DNA of 64,000 bases from Paraconiothyrium sp. Pb-2020. Lineage: Eukaryota > Ascomycota > Dothideomycetes > Pleosporales > Didymosphaeriaceae. The stretch spans positions 1,860,001 through 1,924,000 of the forward strand of contig JAJUBI010000005.1 of NCBI GenBank assembly GCA_022419385.1. The letters run 5' to 3'. This document shows, piece by piece, positions 22,187 to 33,287 of this stretch. The stretch's first letter is position 1. Each line of letters starts with the position of its first letter. Below the pieces are notes generated by a model. The model ran no database searches. It was not told the origin of the DNA and was given only the letters and a program-made list of their open reading frames with translations. Position numbers and translations under genes: made by a program.

Positions 22187-23431
22187 ATGGCTCATGTACG
22201 ACCGAAAAACATTGCGCTTGTTGGCGGCTCTTTAGGCGGTCTCTTCGTAGGTGTCGCTTTAAAGCAGCTTCGCAAAGACCTGAACATCCGCATATTCGAG
22301 CGGAATCCGACACCACTGCTTCACGACCAGGGCGCTGGCGTCGTCGCTGGCCGGGATGTGCAGGACTTCTTCCGGAAGCATGACAGAACACACACGAGTT
22401 TAACAGTCACTAGCCACCAGAGGCTATATCTCGATAAGAAGGGGAACGTCATCAATCGAGAAGATAGGCAACAGCATATGACCAGCTGGGACCTGCTATA
22501 TCATGTCCTACGCGCAAACTTCGACGGTGTAGACTCGGACTATGCAGAAGCGCCTGCACCGGAGGCTCACGAGGGTACTACGGCCTACATGTATGGACAC
22601 CAGGTCACCGATATCATCTTCAACGACCCACAGTCTGCAGTCGTCAAGACAAAGACTACGAACGGAGACGTCATTAGCTTCGATGCAGACATGCTCATCG
22701 GCGCTGATGGACCCAGCTCCACTGTTCGTGAACTCATCGACCCCAATGTCCAGAGGAAGTATACCGGCTACGTAGCATGGCGAGGAACGGTCCCAGAGAA
22801 TCAACTCTCGGCCTCAGCACGGGATGTGTTCGTGGAGAAGTTCCCGTTCTTCCACACTGAGGGCGTGCAGATTCTTGCGTACACCATACCTGGACCAAAC
22901 GGGGCTGTCTCATCAGGAGAGAGACTGCTAAACGGGGTGTGGTACGTCAACTACGCGGAGGACTCGCCCGAGCATATCGAACTCATGACAGACAAACAAG
23001 GCAAGCGACACCATATCACGCTCCCACCTGGCGGGATTCAGGATGACGTGTGGAAACATCAGAAGGGGAAGGCGAGAGACGTGCTTCCGCCTCAGTTCGC
23101 CGAGCTCGTTGGGAAGACGGAGGTGCCGTTCGTACAGGCTATTACCGACGTGATTAGTCCGGCTGCTGTGTTACCGACCGACAATCGTGTAATACTGATC
23201 GGCGATGCGCTCGCAGGTTTCCGGCCACATACCGCAGCAAGTACGAATCAGGCGGCTATGGATGCCATGGCGCTCACTGAAGCTATTGGTCGGATCATTG
23301 ACGGTGCGGATAGGGTTGAGGTGCTCGCGGAGTGGGAGACAAAGGTTTTGGAGTACGCGAGGACAGTACAGAAGCATGGTGTTGAAATGGGAAATCGTAG
23401 TCAGTTTGGGGAGCACCCGCTAAGTGGCTGA
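22187..23431 (+). CDS. FAD-dependent aromatic-type monooxygenase
   Basis: Single exon, 414 residues from ATG 22187; the frame extends upstream to a GTG but the ATG sits just before the dinucleotide-binding strand. FAD fingerprints are IALVGGSLGGLFVG at about 9-22 (GxGxxG type with GGSLGG), the DG motif IGADGPSSTVR in the middle, and the GD motif ILIGDALAGFRPHTAASTNQ near the C-terminus. This is the PF01494 group (salicylate/p-hydroxybenzoate hydroxylase fold); the RPHTAASTNQA stretch is reminiscent of 2,6-dihydroxypyridine hydroxylase-like enzymes. It should use NAD(P)H and O2 to hydroxylate an aromatic or heteroaromatic ring in the cytosol. Intronless structure is usual for this group. No pathway partner lies next to it, although BNA3 (tryptophan/kynurenine route) is 950 bp downstream on the other strand. 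Confidence 0.88.
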   Translation: MAHVRPKNIALVGGSLGGLFVGVALKQLRKDLNIRIFERNPTPLLHDQGAGVVAGRDVQDFFRKHDRTHTSLTVTSHQRLYLDKKGNVINREDRQQHMTSWDLLYHVLRANFDGVDSDYAEAPAPEAHEGTTAYMYGHQVTDIIFNDPQSAVVKTKTTNGDVISFDADMLIGADGPSSTVRELIDPNVQRKYTGYVAWRGTVPENQLSASARDVFVEKFPFFHTEGVQILAYTIPGPNGAVSSGERLLNGVWYVNYAEDSPEHIELMTDKQGKRHHITLPPGGIQDDVWKHQKGKARDVLPPQFAELVGKTEVPFVQAITDVISPAAVLPTDNRVILIGDALAGFRPHTAASTNQAAMDAMALTEAIGRIIDGADRVEVLAEWETKVLEYARTVQKHGVEMGNRSQFGEHPLSG

Positions 23432-24159
23432 AGTCAGTTGGCAGTCTCGATTACAGCCATCTCATCACATAGACGTATAGTGAATATTCTACGTCAACTA
23501 CAGGTCTTCAAATTCAGTACCACGAACTAAAGCCCAAGCGCCTGCCAGACTACCTCCTTGATCACGCGACGTTATGGGTAGCTGATTCACGCCTCTGGCT
23601 AGGAAGTTGTCTTTATGACAGTGCCGGGTGCAGAAATGTTCCTCGTGTTCTCCATTCGGCAAATGTTGTACGATGTCGTCCCATTGTGTACTTGCTGCAA
23701 GTAGTCATACGCTGGATTCGGAAACGAACACGGGGGACAGTAGAGGGCATCAACCAACGAGGCATCCCCTGAGGTGTAGGTGTCCATGTTCGCACACGAA
23801 ACGTCGTATGCTTTGAAGCTGGCTCACATCTCGGGTTTGTAGTTACGATCGAAATTGTTCTGATGAGCTCAACCATCTCATCCCACAATAAGCTTGTTAT
23901 TTTGCTCTGCTAAGCATGTATGCGTTTAGTATGTATTACCGAAGCAGCTGTAAGAGGATGTGTAAGATCTACGAGTAACCTGTGCGTTCTGGAACTTGGA
24001 ACCTGGTGACCTCAGAACCTTGGAACCTTGGAAAACATCACCGCACGTGACATTGGTGCCTGCCCCTAAGATTCACCCCTTTCGCCGCCCCACCCGCCAC
24101 CTGGGCACCCCGGCCTGGGCAACATCACGTGTCCCTGCTGCCTGCTCTGCTTCCGCGTC
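23432..24159. other. Intergenic, 3' flank of monooxygenase and U6 upstream region
   Basis: About 730 bp with no supported gene. The last part leads into the U6 promoter. CACGTG at about 24047 and 24127 could be E-box sites. Confidence 0.4.
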
Positions 24160-24165
24160 TATAAG
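24160..24165 (+). promoter_or_regulatory. TATA box of U6 snRNA gene
   Basis: TATAAG lies about 30 bp upstream of the inferred U6 5' end, the position used by TFIIIB at fungal RNA polymerase III U6 genes. Confidence 0.65.
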
Positions 24166-24194
24166 AACCTGCCTTTCCCCCATCCCTCTGTTGC

Positions 24195-24310
24195 TCTGCA
24201 CCCACTCTTCACGGGGTGGGTCATTTGGTCTATTGAAACGATACAGAGAAGATTAGCATGGCCCCTGCACAAGGATGACACGCTCAATCAAAGAGATGCT
24301 ATCATTTTTT
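24195..24310 (+). ncRNA. U6 spliceosomal snRNA
   Basis: The core is unmistakable: the ACAGAGA box at 24243-24249, then AAGATTAGCATGGCCCCTGC and AAGGATGACACGC, which form the U4-pairing region, catalytic AGC triad and internal stem-loop of U6. Upstream is a short 5' stem-loop (ACCCAC 24200-24205 pairing with GTGGGT 24216-24221), followed by CATTTGGTC as in yeast and fission yeast U6. The gene ends with six T's at 24305-24310, an RNA polymerase III terminator, and has a TATA box at 24160. It appears uninterrupted by the mRNA-type introns that split U6 in some fungi. The exact 5' end is inferred to within about 8 bases from stem and TATA spacing. The RNA acts in the nucleus as the catalytic centre of the spliceosome. 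Confidence 0.93.
24305..24310 (+). terminator. RNA polymerase III T-run terminator of U6
   Basis: Six consecutive T's directly at the expected 3' end of the U6 RNA, the standard termination signal for polymerase III. Confidence 0.85.
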
Positions 24311-24378
24311 CCATTAGAATCAGCGACGTAGTCGTGGCTTTGAGGGAGAACTATTGACTTTCTATATCCACCACTAGT

Positions 24379-25834
24379 CTACTTAATATATTTCTTCAGT
24401 CCCCTCAGCCGTTGCTGCGCTGTTTCGAGCACATCGTCGTTCTTGCAGACAGCAAATCGTAACCAATCTTCTACAATGTGTGCGTTGCCTGGTGTGAAGA
24501 ACTCCGTTGGCGGAATAGCTGCGACGCCGACTTCCTTGATCAAAAACCATGATAGCTTAAAATCCCGTGGCCGCTCCGCAACATGCGGCGGGAAGTCATA
24601 GTCCTCGGGTAATCTCACCTTCGACATGTTTACCAAGACGAAGTACCCGCCTTCAGGGTCCGAGTACGGCAGGCCCAGCTCGTCCCAGATGGTGTTGAAC
24701 TTGTCCATCTTGCCCTTCATCTCGCGCTTCGACTCGTCCCAGAAATTGTGCGCGTCGGCCTGCTCAAAGCCGATGGCGGTCGCTTCCTGGAGCGGCGAAA
24801 CGGAGGAGTAGCATATGCGCGTGTGCGCGGCAGAGACGTATTTGATGAGGTGTTCGGGGCCGATTAGCCAGCCTACGCGCCAGCCGGTCGCGTAGAAGTT
24901 CTTGCCACCGGAGCCCACGGTGAGGGTTAGTTTTTCAACGTCGGGGGAGAGGGTTGCGATCCGCGTGAAGGGGACATAATATAGGCGGTCGTACACTTCG
25001 TCCGAGAGGATGATGATATTGTGCTTTACGCAGATATCTGCAATGGCCTTGAGCTCGTCCCTGGAGAAGACTTTGCCGATGGGGTTGTGCGGGCTGTTGA
25101 GGACAATCATGCGGGTTTTTGGGGTGATCGCTTTCTTGAATTCCGCAATGTCGATGGTCCACTCCGCCGCTGAAGTCGTCTTGGTTGCGCCTTCCTTTGG
25201 CGGATGCATGGGCACGTAGACAACCTTCCCTCCAGGCATCTCAATGTTGGATATGTACTGATCGAAAAACGGCTCAAACACGATGACCTCGTCGTCTTGC
25301 TCCAGGAATGCCATGAACGCACTCAACATGCCTTCGTTTGCGCCCGTCGTAATAGTAACTTCCTTCTCAGGGTCCAGCGTCCGCCCAAAGAACGGCGAGT
25401 ATGCGTCTGCAATGGCCTTCTTTAACCGCGGGCGACCCTTGGTCGGCGAGTACTGGTTGCATTCTACTTTGTCCAGGGCGGATTTCGCGGCATCGAGGAC
25501 GAATTTGGGGGGATTGTAGCCAAAGAAACCTTGGCCCATGTTGACAATGGGCTGCACAGGAGATGCGGCGGCGGCTTCGTTGACAATGGACCTGGACCGC
25601 ACTCAGCCATCTTCCCAGACCGTGATCTGCATATTCAAAAGCTCACCAGACATCTTGCTTCCGACCGGCCACGCGTGCGGCGGGCTTGAAGGGATCTTCG
25701 CGTCTTGTAGTTGTGGACATTGCGCGCGGCGGGGTGAAGCTGGTGGGGCCGTTCAAAGCTGTTCCAAGGGGTCTCAAGGTGGACTGGGCAGCAGTGAGGA
25801 TTCTTCTTGAAGCCGAGACAGCGAATGTTCGCAT
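24379..25834 (-). CDS. BNA3: Kynurenine--oxoglutarate aminotransferase (BNA3-like)
   Basis: Two exons, 25647-25834 and 24379-25591 (intron 25592-25646, 55 bp), 466 residues. Class I/II PLP aminotransferase: substrate loop NMGQGFFGYNPP, TTGANEGM, NSPHNPIGKVFS, SDEVYDRLYY, and the PLP-binding SGGKNFYATGWRVGW with the Schiff-base Lys at about 293. The order and wording match yeast Bna3 and mammalian kynurenine aminotransferases, which convert kynurenine to kynurenic acid. The first exon gives a Ser/Arg/Ala-rich mitochondrial presequence (MRTFAVSASRRILTAAQSTL). A second in-frame ATG at about residue 39 (MSTTTRRED) could yield a cytosolic form. The splice was placed at TG / G-TCC to give DVWSIVNEAAAA, as in the family. 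U6 lies just downstream, 69 bp from the stop codon. Confidence 0.92.
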
Positions 25835-26361
25835 AGCCAAGAGAGGAACGAAAGATAGCGTCGGAGTGTAGGATGAATCATCTTGCATTTGGCAGTCGCA
25901 TTGCGTGCTCTGGAATCTGCGCCGGCCAATGCCGTCATCATCCGTCCCCCGATGTCGTTCCGCAAACATGTGGGACCATCACTCTCTGGTTTCGCAGGCA
26001 GAAGCGGCAATGCCTGGACAGAAGCTCGTCTAGACCTTCGATTGTCTTCCATATGTGCTACAACCAGTGGGAAACATCCGTTGTGCCTTGAACCCCGTGC
26101 GGCCCACGACGCTTCTGGTGCAGTGAGGTGGAGCTGCTGCTCATCCACCTGTCATTAGCTATGGACCTTTTACAACGGACACCAACTCCAACCAGCACGT
26201 CGCATCTGAAAGGCATCATATTGATCTCTTCCAACACTGTATTATCAATGCGCTGCAGCTGCACAAGCGGGGTTAGCTTGGTGGACGCGTCGAGCTTCCC
26301 CAGTTCTGGAGCCGCTTAAGTTACGCGACGCGGCGTACGACGCTTCCACTCATCTTCGACC
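25835..26361. other. Divergent promoter between BNA3 and MGS1
   Basis: About 530 bp shared upstream region of two divergent housekeeping genes. A TTACGCGACGCGG stretch (MluI-like, ACGCG) lies about 40 bp before the MGS1 start; ACGCG is a cell-cycle (MBF) box in yeasts, fitting a replication gene, but this is inference. Confidence 0.4.
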
Positions 26362-27963
26362 ATGGTCGCATGCCCACTGTGCGATAAGCAAGTCAGCCAA
26401 CAACTCATCAATGAGCACATCGACAGTGGGTGCGCCGAGCATATCGTCGACCAGAATGACACGCCCAGCACACAGAAGACGCACAGCTTCTTCACCCCAG
26501 CGGCACGCAAACCCGTGAGCTCCGCGAAGAACGTGAACCCAACATCGTCACCTGTAGCCCCGCCCGCTACCACACAACGTCCCAAGACGCCGCCGCCTGG
26601 TACGAAGCGATCCCTTGACGAGTCTGCCGAGAACCAGACAAATGGAGACGCGCCGTCGCCCACCGCGGTAAAGCGGAAGAAGCTCAAGGCCGTTGAGGAT
26701 GCACAACCATTGGCAGAGCGCATGCGGCCTATGAAGCTCGACGATGTCTTTGGACAAGAGCTGATAGGCCCGAACGGTATACTGAGGGGCATGCTCGAAG
26801 GAAACAAGATCCCTTCCATGGTACTCTGGGGCAAGCCTGGTACTGGCAAGACCACCATCGCACGAATCATCGCGAATGCCTCCGGCTCGAGATTTGTCGA
26901 GATCAATAGCACAAGCACAAAGCTGGAGGAAGTGCGGAGGATCTTCTTCGAGGCACTGAAGGATCTGCAACTCACGGGGCGCAGGACAATCGTGTTCTGT
27001 GACGAGATACACCGGTTCTCCAAGACACAACAGGATGCCTTCCTGGGCCCGGTCGAGAGCGGGACCATCACACTCATCGCGGCGACGACCGAGAACCCAT
27101 CGTTCAAGGTCATAAACGCACTTCTGTCCCGATGTCGAACTTTCACATTGGATGAGCTGAGCGAAGAGGATCTACTCAAGATCTTGGAGCGCGCCATGGC
27201 TACCGAGGAGTGCACGTCACCGCTACTAGACACCGAGATGCTTCGGTACTTCGCATCCTTCTCAGACGGTGACGCGCGGACTGCTCTGAACCTACTTGAG
27301 CTCGCATTGAGCCTTACTAAGAACCACAATATAACGAAAGACGTTATCAAAAAGCGATTGACTAAGACGTTGGTTTACGATCGAGCTGGTGACCAACATT
27401 ACGATAATATCTCCGCACTGCACAAGTCGATCCGCGGCTCGGACCCAAACGCTGCCGTATATTACCTCTCGCGAATGCTCAAGTCCGGCGAGGATCCTCG
27501 ATATATTGCACGGCGCCTCGTGGTCGTCGCATCCGAAGATGTTGGTCTAGCGGATAACAACATGCTCTCACTGGCCACATCCACCTACAGCGCGTGCGAG
27601 AAGATTGGCATGCCCGAATGCAGCATCAATCTTAGTCATTGCGTTGTCGCACTCAGCCTCGCGCCCAAGTCAACACGCGCATATCGTGCTTTACGAGCTG
27701 CCGAAGCCGCACTACAAGAACCGGGTGTCGCCAGCTTGCCTATACCCTACCATCTCCGGAATGCGCCAACGCGACTGATGAAGGAGATGGGGTATTCTAA
27801 AGGATATAAATATAACCCGGACTATCTAGACGGCAAGGTGAAGCAAGAGTACCTTCCTGAGGGTCTGAGAGGACGAATGTTCCTCGAAGATGTAGATTTA
27901 GGGACCAAGGTAGACGAGGATCTAGTGGATGACGACATGCTCCGGCCTGAGCTGGAAGACTAG
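26362..27963 (+). CDS. MGS1: DNA-dependent AAA+ ATPase MGS1/WRNIP1 (replication maintenance)
   Basis: Single exon, 533 residues. An N-terminal UBZ-type zinc finger (C4-x2-C7...H19-x4-C24) binds ubiquitinated PCNA in known members. A disordered linker follows (about 30-115), then the RarA/Mgs1/WRNIP1 core: Walker A GKPGTGKT at 157-164, Walker B VFCDEI at 211-216, sensor 1 AATTENP at about 240-246, and the C-terminal RuvB-like lid and MgsA domain with PNAAVYYLSRML, RRLVVVASEDVG and YNPDYLDG. All catalytic residues are present and length agrees with the family (540-600). Established role: helping replication forks past damage together with PCNA and DNA polymerase delta. The start was taken at ATG 26362 because the zinc finger begins immediately after it. 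A 344-residue frame on the opposite strand is a shadow. Confidence 0.95.
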   Translation: MVACPLCDKQVSQQLINEHIDSGCAEHIVDQNDTPSTQKTHSFFTPAARKPVSSAKNVNPTSSPVAPPATTQRPKTPPPGTKRSLDESAENQTNGDAPSPTAVKRKKLKAVEDAQPLAERMRPMKLDDVFGQELIGPNGILRGMLEGNKIPSMVLWGKPGTGKTTIARIIANASGSRFVEINSTSTKLEEVRRIFFEALKDLQLTGRRTIVFCDEIHRFSKTQQDAFLGPVESGTITLIAATTENPSFKVINALLSRCRTFTLDELSEEDLLKILERAMATEECTSPLLDTEMLRYFASFSDGDARTALNLLELALSLTKNHNITKDVIKKRLTKTLVYDRAGDQHYDNISALHKSIRGSDPNAAVYYLSRMLKSGEDPRYIARRLVVVASEDVGLADNNMLSLATSTYSACEKIGMPECSINLSHCVVALSLAPKSTRAYRALRAAEAALQEPGVASLPIPYHLRNAPTRLMKEMGYSKGYKYNPDYLDGKVKQEYLPEGLRGRMFLEDVDLGTKVDEDLVDDDMLRPELED

Positions 27964-28986
27964 GCCAAGTTGCCTCGCGGCATCCTGAACATGATTTGAT
28001 TATGGAGGGCGTTCTGATAGCGAAAAGCGATACCCCATTATCTTTTGACACACGATCCACGTTGAACAACATTTCGTCGGCAATTCGTTGTTACACTACT
28101 TGACTAGTTGGGTTCTTGTAGACCACATGCTAATAATAGCGTATGCTAACGGACAGACAGTCGGGCGTGTGCATCACGAATGTCGGACCCCAAAGCCTCC
28201 CAGCATGACCCCATGCCGAGACCGTACCTGCAGGCTGCAGCCACGCCCTCCTTCATCCGTTATTCGCCAGCCTGAGAAACTATTTGGTATATTCACAAGA
28301 CCGTTTAGGGCATGATTGCGACTGTTGCTCAACGCCACCAACGACAAAGGTAGCTGTCGACCCAACACACAAGTCTCCGCCCGCTTTCCGTGACTACCTT
28401 CGCATGGCTTCAAACGGAATCCAAAGGCAGCACAATGAGCAGGTACAACATCCGATGCTCGGATATTGATGGCGTCCAGGAGTATCCGAAAGAGTGGCAC
28501 AGTAGCGAACGTCGCGTGAAGCGAGGTGTTTATCAACCTCATTCGCAGGAAAAAGCCACAACGTGCTGTGCTCTACATCTCGATACGCGCAAAACCATGC
28601 AGCCAATCCAATCACTTGCCAAGGCAAAAGCGTGATTATTATTCGCCTGCAGGGGTAAACATGAGCATTGCTGCCGCTGCTCAGACTATACATAGTGTTG
28701 CACAACATGCGGCCATCTCGTATCAAGAGATCATTTCCTAATTCGCACTTGTGGACTTCTGAGCAGCATGGTCAAGTCTGTTCGAACACGAGAAATCGAC
28801 CGAGGGGGTTGGATATGAGCAGGTGTGGCTGCTTGGGGCGCTTTATGTCCTATGGTATAAGACGGATCTGTAGCCAACCTCGTGAAGAGTCTTTCCCATC
28901 GCGCAGTCTCAGGATCAGCGAACATAAACCGAGATTCTACATCAATCCTATCAAAACCGAACCCGTAATTTCTGTCGGCGGCAGAG
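27964..28986. other. Intergenic
   Basis: About 1 kb between MGS1 and the CFEM-like gene. It should contain the promoter and perhaps the first exon (signal peptide) of the latter, which I could not find. Short frames elsewhere here show no motif. Confidence 0.4.
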
Positions 28987-30306
28987 TCAACATGCAATCA
29001 CTCGATGGCGAATGGAGACCATTCCAGTCCTACCCGGGCTATCAAATAATGGCGCCGTGCATGCGCGACTGCGAGGAAGATCTACCATTCAATGTTTGTA
29101 TACCTCCGCAACACAACACGTCGTACTTTTCCAATTCGATGTAGCTGATGGTGCATAGGGCTGTGACAACTCAGGCTGCTGGTGCAAGAAGAGCAATCTT
29201 GATAGGAGAGTCAGCTCGCTCGAACGATGCGCCTCGACATCATGTACATTCGCAGACATGAATACCGCCACAGATGTCGACATCATGAGTGGTATCCAGG
29301 TACAGTACTGTGTAGATCGAGATTTAAGCCCAGAAGGCATGACCATGCCGAGTACTGTCCTAGCCACGACCACCGATGCCACCAGCCTCAGTCCCACGGA
29401 TCCGGCCGGTGCCTCCACTGGAGCGCAGAGCACGGCTGGTATGAGTTCTGGGACAGGGACAGGCACCCGGACAAGGCCCAGCAGCGGGCCGTCAAATACT
29501 GGAGGTGGGTCGAGCAGACTCTCTTTCAATTCACTACACCGCTCCTTCGACCCTCTTTCGACGCCAGTTTGATGACGCCATACACAAGAAGGCATTCTAC
29601 CAACACCATGCCGAACAGCACTCAGCACTGTCCCCCCAACCATCCACCACACCGCTCTCGCTACCATCTAGTACATCCCCTTGACTTGTTTACTAACCCT
29701 CAATAACATTGTCTAGGTCCTTTGGCAAGCTCCACCAGCACCGTCACTCCTGCATCCCCTTCAAACTCGAGCATCTCCACCGCTGCCAAAGCCGGCATCG
29801 CCATTGGCGCCATCTTCTGCATCCTCCTGGCCATCCTCCTCGGCGTGGTGCTGCTGCGCCGCCGCAAACGCAACCCGCAGTATCCACCCGAGTACTCCCA
29901 TGCACCACCACCATTGGCTCCCGGTCTCTACTCCAGTCCTCCGCCAGTCCAGCAACCACTTCACGTACAGACGACTAGTAACGCTGGCTTTACGCCCGCC
30001 AAGGCAGACGTCTCTCCCATCGAGGAGAAAACGCCGGCCTTTGCTGTTTCGCGTAAGGAGGTGGGTGGTGTGGCGAGTCCACAGAGTCAAGGCACCCCCG
30101 TAATGCGTCCGGCACAGGTTTCGTCACCAGCACCGACAGAGATCGCGGGGAGTATGCCACCACCTAGACACGAGGTGCACAACGATGCTGCATCGGGGGG
30201 GTATGCAGATGGCGGACAGGGGAGGTGGGTTTATGAGATGCAGGACCAGACCCAGGGACAGGGGCAGGGACGAGATGGGGTTTATGAGTTAGGCGGTGGG
30301 CGGTAG
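28987..30306 (+). CDS. CFEM-like cysteine-rich single-pass membrane protein (5' end unresolved)
   Basis: Exons about 28987-29093, 29159-29504 and 29717-30306 join in phase (introns 65 and 212 bp). The extracellular part holds a CFEM-like eight-cysteine pattern: CMRDC, then GCDNSGCWC, LERC, STSC and QYC. After a Ser/Thr-rich stalk comes one membrane span (AIGAIFCILLAILLGVVLL) with a basic stop-transfer RRRKR, then a Pro/Gln-rich cytoplasmic tail of about 150 residues. This architecture is that of fungal cell-surface receptors or sensors of the CFEM and SKG6/WSC-like types. No signal peptide was found upstream: the frame is open back to about 28900 without a hydrophobic start, so a short upstream exon is probably missing from this model, or the N-terminus is damaged. 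The start given is the ATG at MQSLDGEW. Confidence 0.7.
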
Positions 30307-31140
30307 GGAAAAGGGTCAGAGGTGATTTGAAACTTTCGGTAAGGCTTTGGTGCTGTAATTTCCTGATGTATCTTCGAGGACTATACCAATAACACACAAC
30401 ACTCCCTTCACCAAAATCGTGTCCGTCTTCACTCCTGGGACGATATCGCGACACTTATGCAAAATACTGCACCAGTGATGGGTTTCCGTTTACCGGCCCG
30501 GATTACTCCAAGGAGTGTTGTGTACGCCAGTAACCGCCTGCGTCCTACAAGTCATTTCTGATGCTTCAATCGTGCAGGCCCAACGTCTCGCCCGGATCTG
30601 TACCCGTTGCTACCTAACATGGTCGTGTAAACAAGCGGAGATATATGGAGCGTCCGTACCATGTCATGACCTGGTGGATGCAGAGATTAGGCTATGGCTA
30701 AGCCGTCCAGCCCCGGTACATTACATGAGCTTTCTATCTCGCCCGCTCTGGTCCTTCCATGTCGCACTAGCCTGACCAGGAAGGCGATACTGGGACTGGG
30801 ACCTGCAGCACAGTGCCGATACAACACGCTAAGGTTCAGCGAGGCCGGCCCAGCAGTGGATCGACTGAGCTTGTCTTCCTACCAACCGCCTACGCGACGC
30901 AGACTCTGGTCCTCGGACCTTGTCGACCTGCCTTTTGGAGCTGCAATATGGGCCTTACCGGCTCTTACGTGCGTTGGATCTATGGACTCCTGGTCGTTGG
31001 TTGTCGTGGGTGCAGGGGAGCTACTAGGCTGATCAGGGCAGCTGCGCGGCGTAGCATGGATGAGAGCATGTATATAATGAGGCGCGGGAGGTCATCAAAA
31101 GGGCAGTCTGCGAGCGAGGTTCTTCGAAGTGGGTGATAAG
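30307..31140. other. Intergenic
   Basis: About 830 bp, including the promoter of the sedolisin gene; TATATAAT at about 31071-31078 lies 63-70 bp before its ATG and may be the TATA box. No coding evidence. Confidence 0.45.
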
Positions 31141-33097
31141 ATGCTTTCTTCGTCGTTTCTGCTTTTCCTGGCCTCGACTGCCTCTGCGGCTGTACTCGAG
31201 AGCCTGAACGCTGTACCGACCGGTTGGGAGTACAGTGGTGCGGCGTCCAAAGATGAGCCGATTAGTTTGCAGATTGCGCTGAGACAGGGCGATGTTGATG
31301 CATTTGAGCAGGCCGTCATCGACATGAGCACTCCAGGTACGTTAACCTTATAGCACTGTATCAGATGTCAGCATGCTCCGTGGTGTTTGAGCAGAGCAAG
31401 CAGAATGGGGCCCTTGACATCGTACAAGGTCATGATGTCACGATAGGCGATGCTAATACGTCGCAGAACATCCCTCATATGGCAAGCATTTTCAAGACCA
31501 TGAGGAGATGAAGCGCATGCTGCTTCCCTCGGGGGCGACTATGGCGACAGTCCAAAATTGGCTGAAGGATGGCGGCGTGAGCAGCGTCAATGTGGACTCC
31601 GACTGGGTCAACATCCGCACTACAGTCGGCGTTGCGAACGAGCTGCTCTCTACTAAGTTTGCCTGGTATACTAGCGAGGCATTTGGCAGACGTCTCCGAA
31701 CGCTGGAATATTCTGTGCCTGACGATGTTGCTGACCATATCAACACCATCCAGCCGACAGTTCGTTTCGGTCAGGGTATTCCAGAGCACGCGACTCACCA
31801 TGCGATGGACGAGTCGAACATCATGGGCGTTGCCGAAGCCGCTGCTAACGCTACTGACTGCGTATGTGCAAATGCTTGAGATCAAGATCAATGGCACTAA
31901 CCTCATCAGAACAAATACATCACTCCACAATGCCTGCAAAGTTTGTATAAGATCGACTACAAGCCTGACGTCAAGAGTGGTAGTAAAGTCGCTTTCAACA
32001 GCTATCTAGAGGAATCCGCGCGCTACTCCGATCTCGAGCTGTTCATTGACAACATCGCTCCCTACGCCAAGGGCGAGAACTACACTATCATTACGTTCGA
32101 GGGAGGTGTGAACGACCAGACATCATCGGCTGACAGCGGCGAAGCAAATTTGGATGGACAGTACATAGCCGGAATCGCCGCTCCTCTACCCGTCACCGAG
32201 TACATCACTGCAGGCAGAGGCCCCCTGGTTCCTGATCTCACGCAGCCTGACCCAGCCAACAACGGAAACGAGCCATACCTCGCTTTCCTCCAGGATGTCC
32301 TGAAGCTCCCAAAGAACCAACTTCCCCAGGTCATCTCAACATCCTATGGCGAGGGCGAACAGAGCGTTCCCGAAGCATATGCTAAATCTGTTTGCAACCT
32401 CTACGCCCAGCTCGGCTCCCGAGGCGTCTCCGTACTCTTCAGTTCCGGCGATAGCGGCGTCGGCAGCGCATGCCAAACCAATGACGGCAAAAACACTACC
32501 AGATTTGAGCCCCAGTTCCCTGCCACGTGCCCCTGGGTTACTTCTGTAGGCGGAACCCAATACGTGGACGAGGAAGCGACCTTTTTCTCCTCCGGCGGCT
32601 TCTCCAACTACTGGTCCCGCCCCCTCTGGCAAGCCGTCGCAGTCGAAAGCTACCTCGCCAAGCTCGGAAACAAATTCAAGCCCTACTTCAACCGGAACGG
32701 CCGCGGCTTCCCCGATGTTGCTGCCCAGAGTGTGGGTTACGCTGTGTACGACAAGGGACGGTTGGGCCACTTTGAGGGCACCTCGGCCTCTACACCCGCC
32801 TTCGCTGCTATCGTGGCGTTGTTGAATGATGCGCGTCTCAAGGCTAAGCTTCCGCCTCTAGGTTTCTTGAACCCTTGGATTTATACCGTTGGTCCTGCCG
32901 TGCTGAATGATATACAGAAGGGAGGTAGCACGGGGTGCGATGGTCTGGCGAGATTCCATGGCGCGCCGAACGGGAGCCCGGTTATCCCGTATGCCAGCTG
33001 GAACGCGACCAAGGGTTGGGATCCTGCCACTGGCTGGGGAACCCCTAACTTCCCTAAGATGCTCAAGGCTGCTGTGCCGTTCAGGTACAGAGCCTAG
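31141..33097 (+). CDS. Secreted sedolisin-family serine protease (S53, tripeptidyl-peptidase type)
   Basis: Three exons: 31141-31336, 31467-31861 and 31910-33097 (introns 130 and 48 bp), 592 residues. A signal peptide (LSSSFLLFLASTASA) is followed by an activation prodomain with the family-typical HPSYGKH and WYTSEAF-like segments, then the catalytic domain. The S53 catalytic set is visible: Glu275 and Asp279 in SGEANLDGQYI, Asp378 in SSGDSG (oxyanion), and Ser489 in GTSAS. Calcium-site segments near the C-terminus are present (VLNDIQKG, GWDPATGWGTP). Secreted fungal members (sed2 group) remove tripeptides at acid pH and help digest protein outside the cell. N-glycosylation sites fit secretion. 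The start at ATG 31141 directly opens the signal peptide; a GTG further upstream was ignored. Confidence 0.93.
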
Positions 33098-33287
33098 GTG
33101 AAATTAGAGTAATGTGTAAATAGCTCATTCGACCTACGAATAATGCCTTCATGACAAATCAGGTCTGTACATTTAGCAGGACGACGCTGTGAATCCGGTG
33201 CATTGTGGGATTACCAATGTATGCTTCGCGGGGGGCCGAAACCTGATGAGGCCGCACTGTTACTAGCCAGCAAAGACATTATTATCG

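Noticed and set aside
26316..27350. 344-codon open frame on the minus strand
   Set aside because: Lies wholly opposite the conserved MGS1 coding frame; Ser/Val-rich shadow without motifs.
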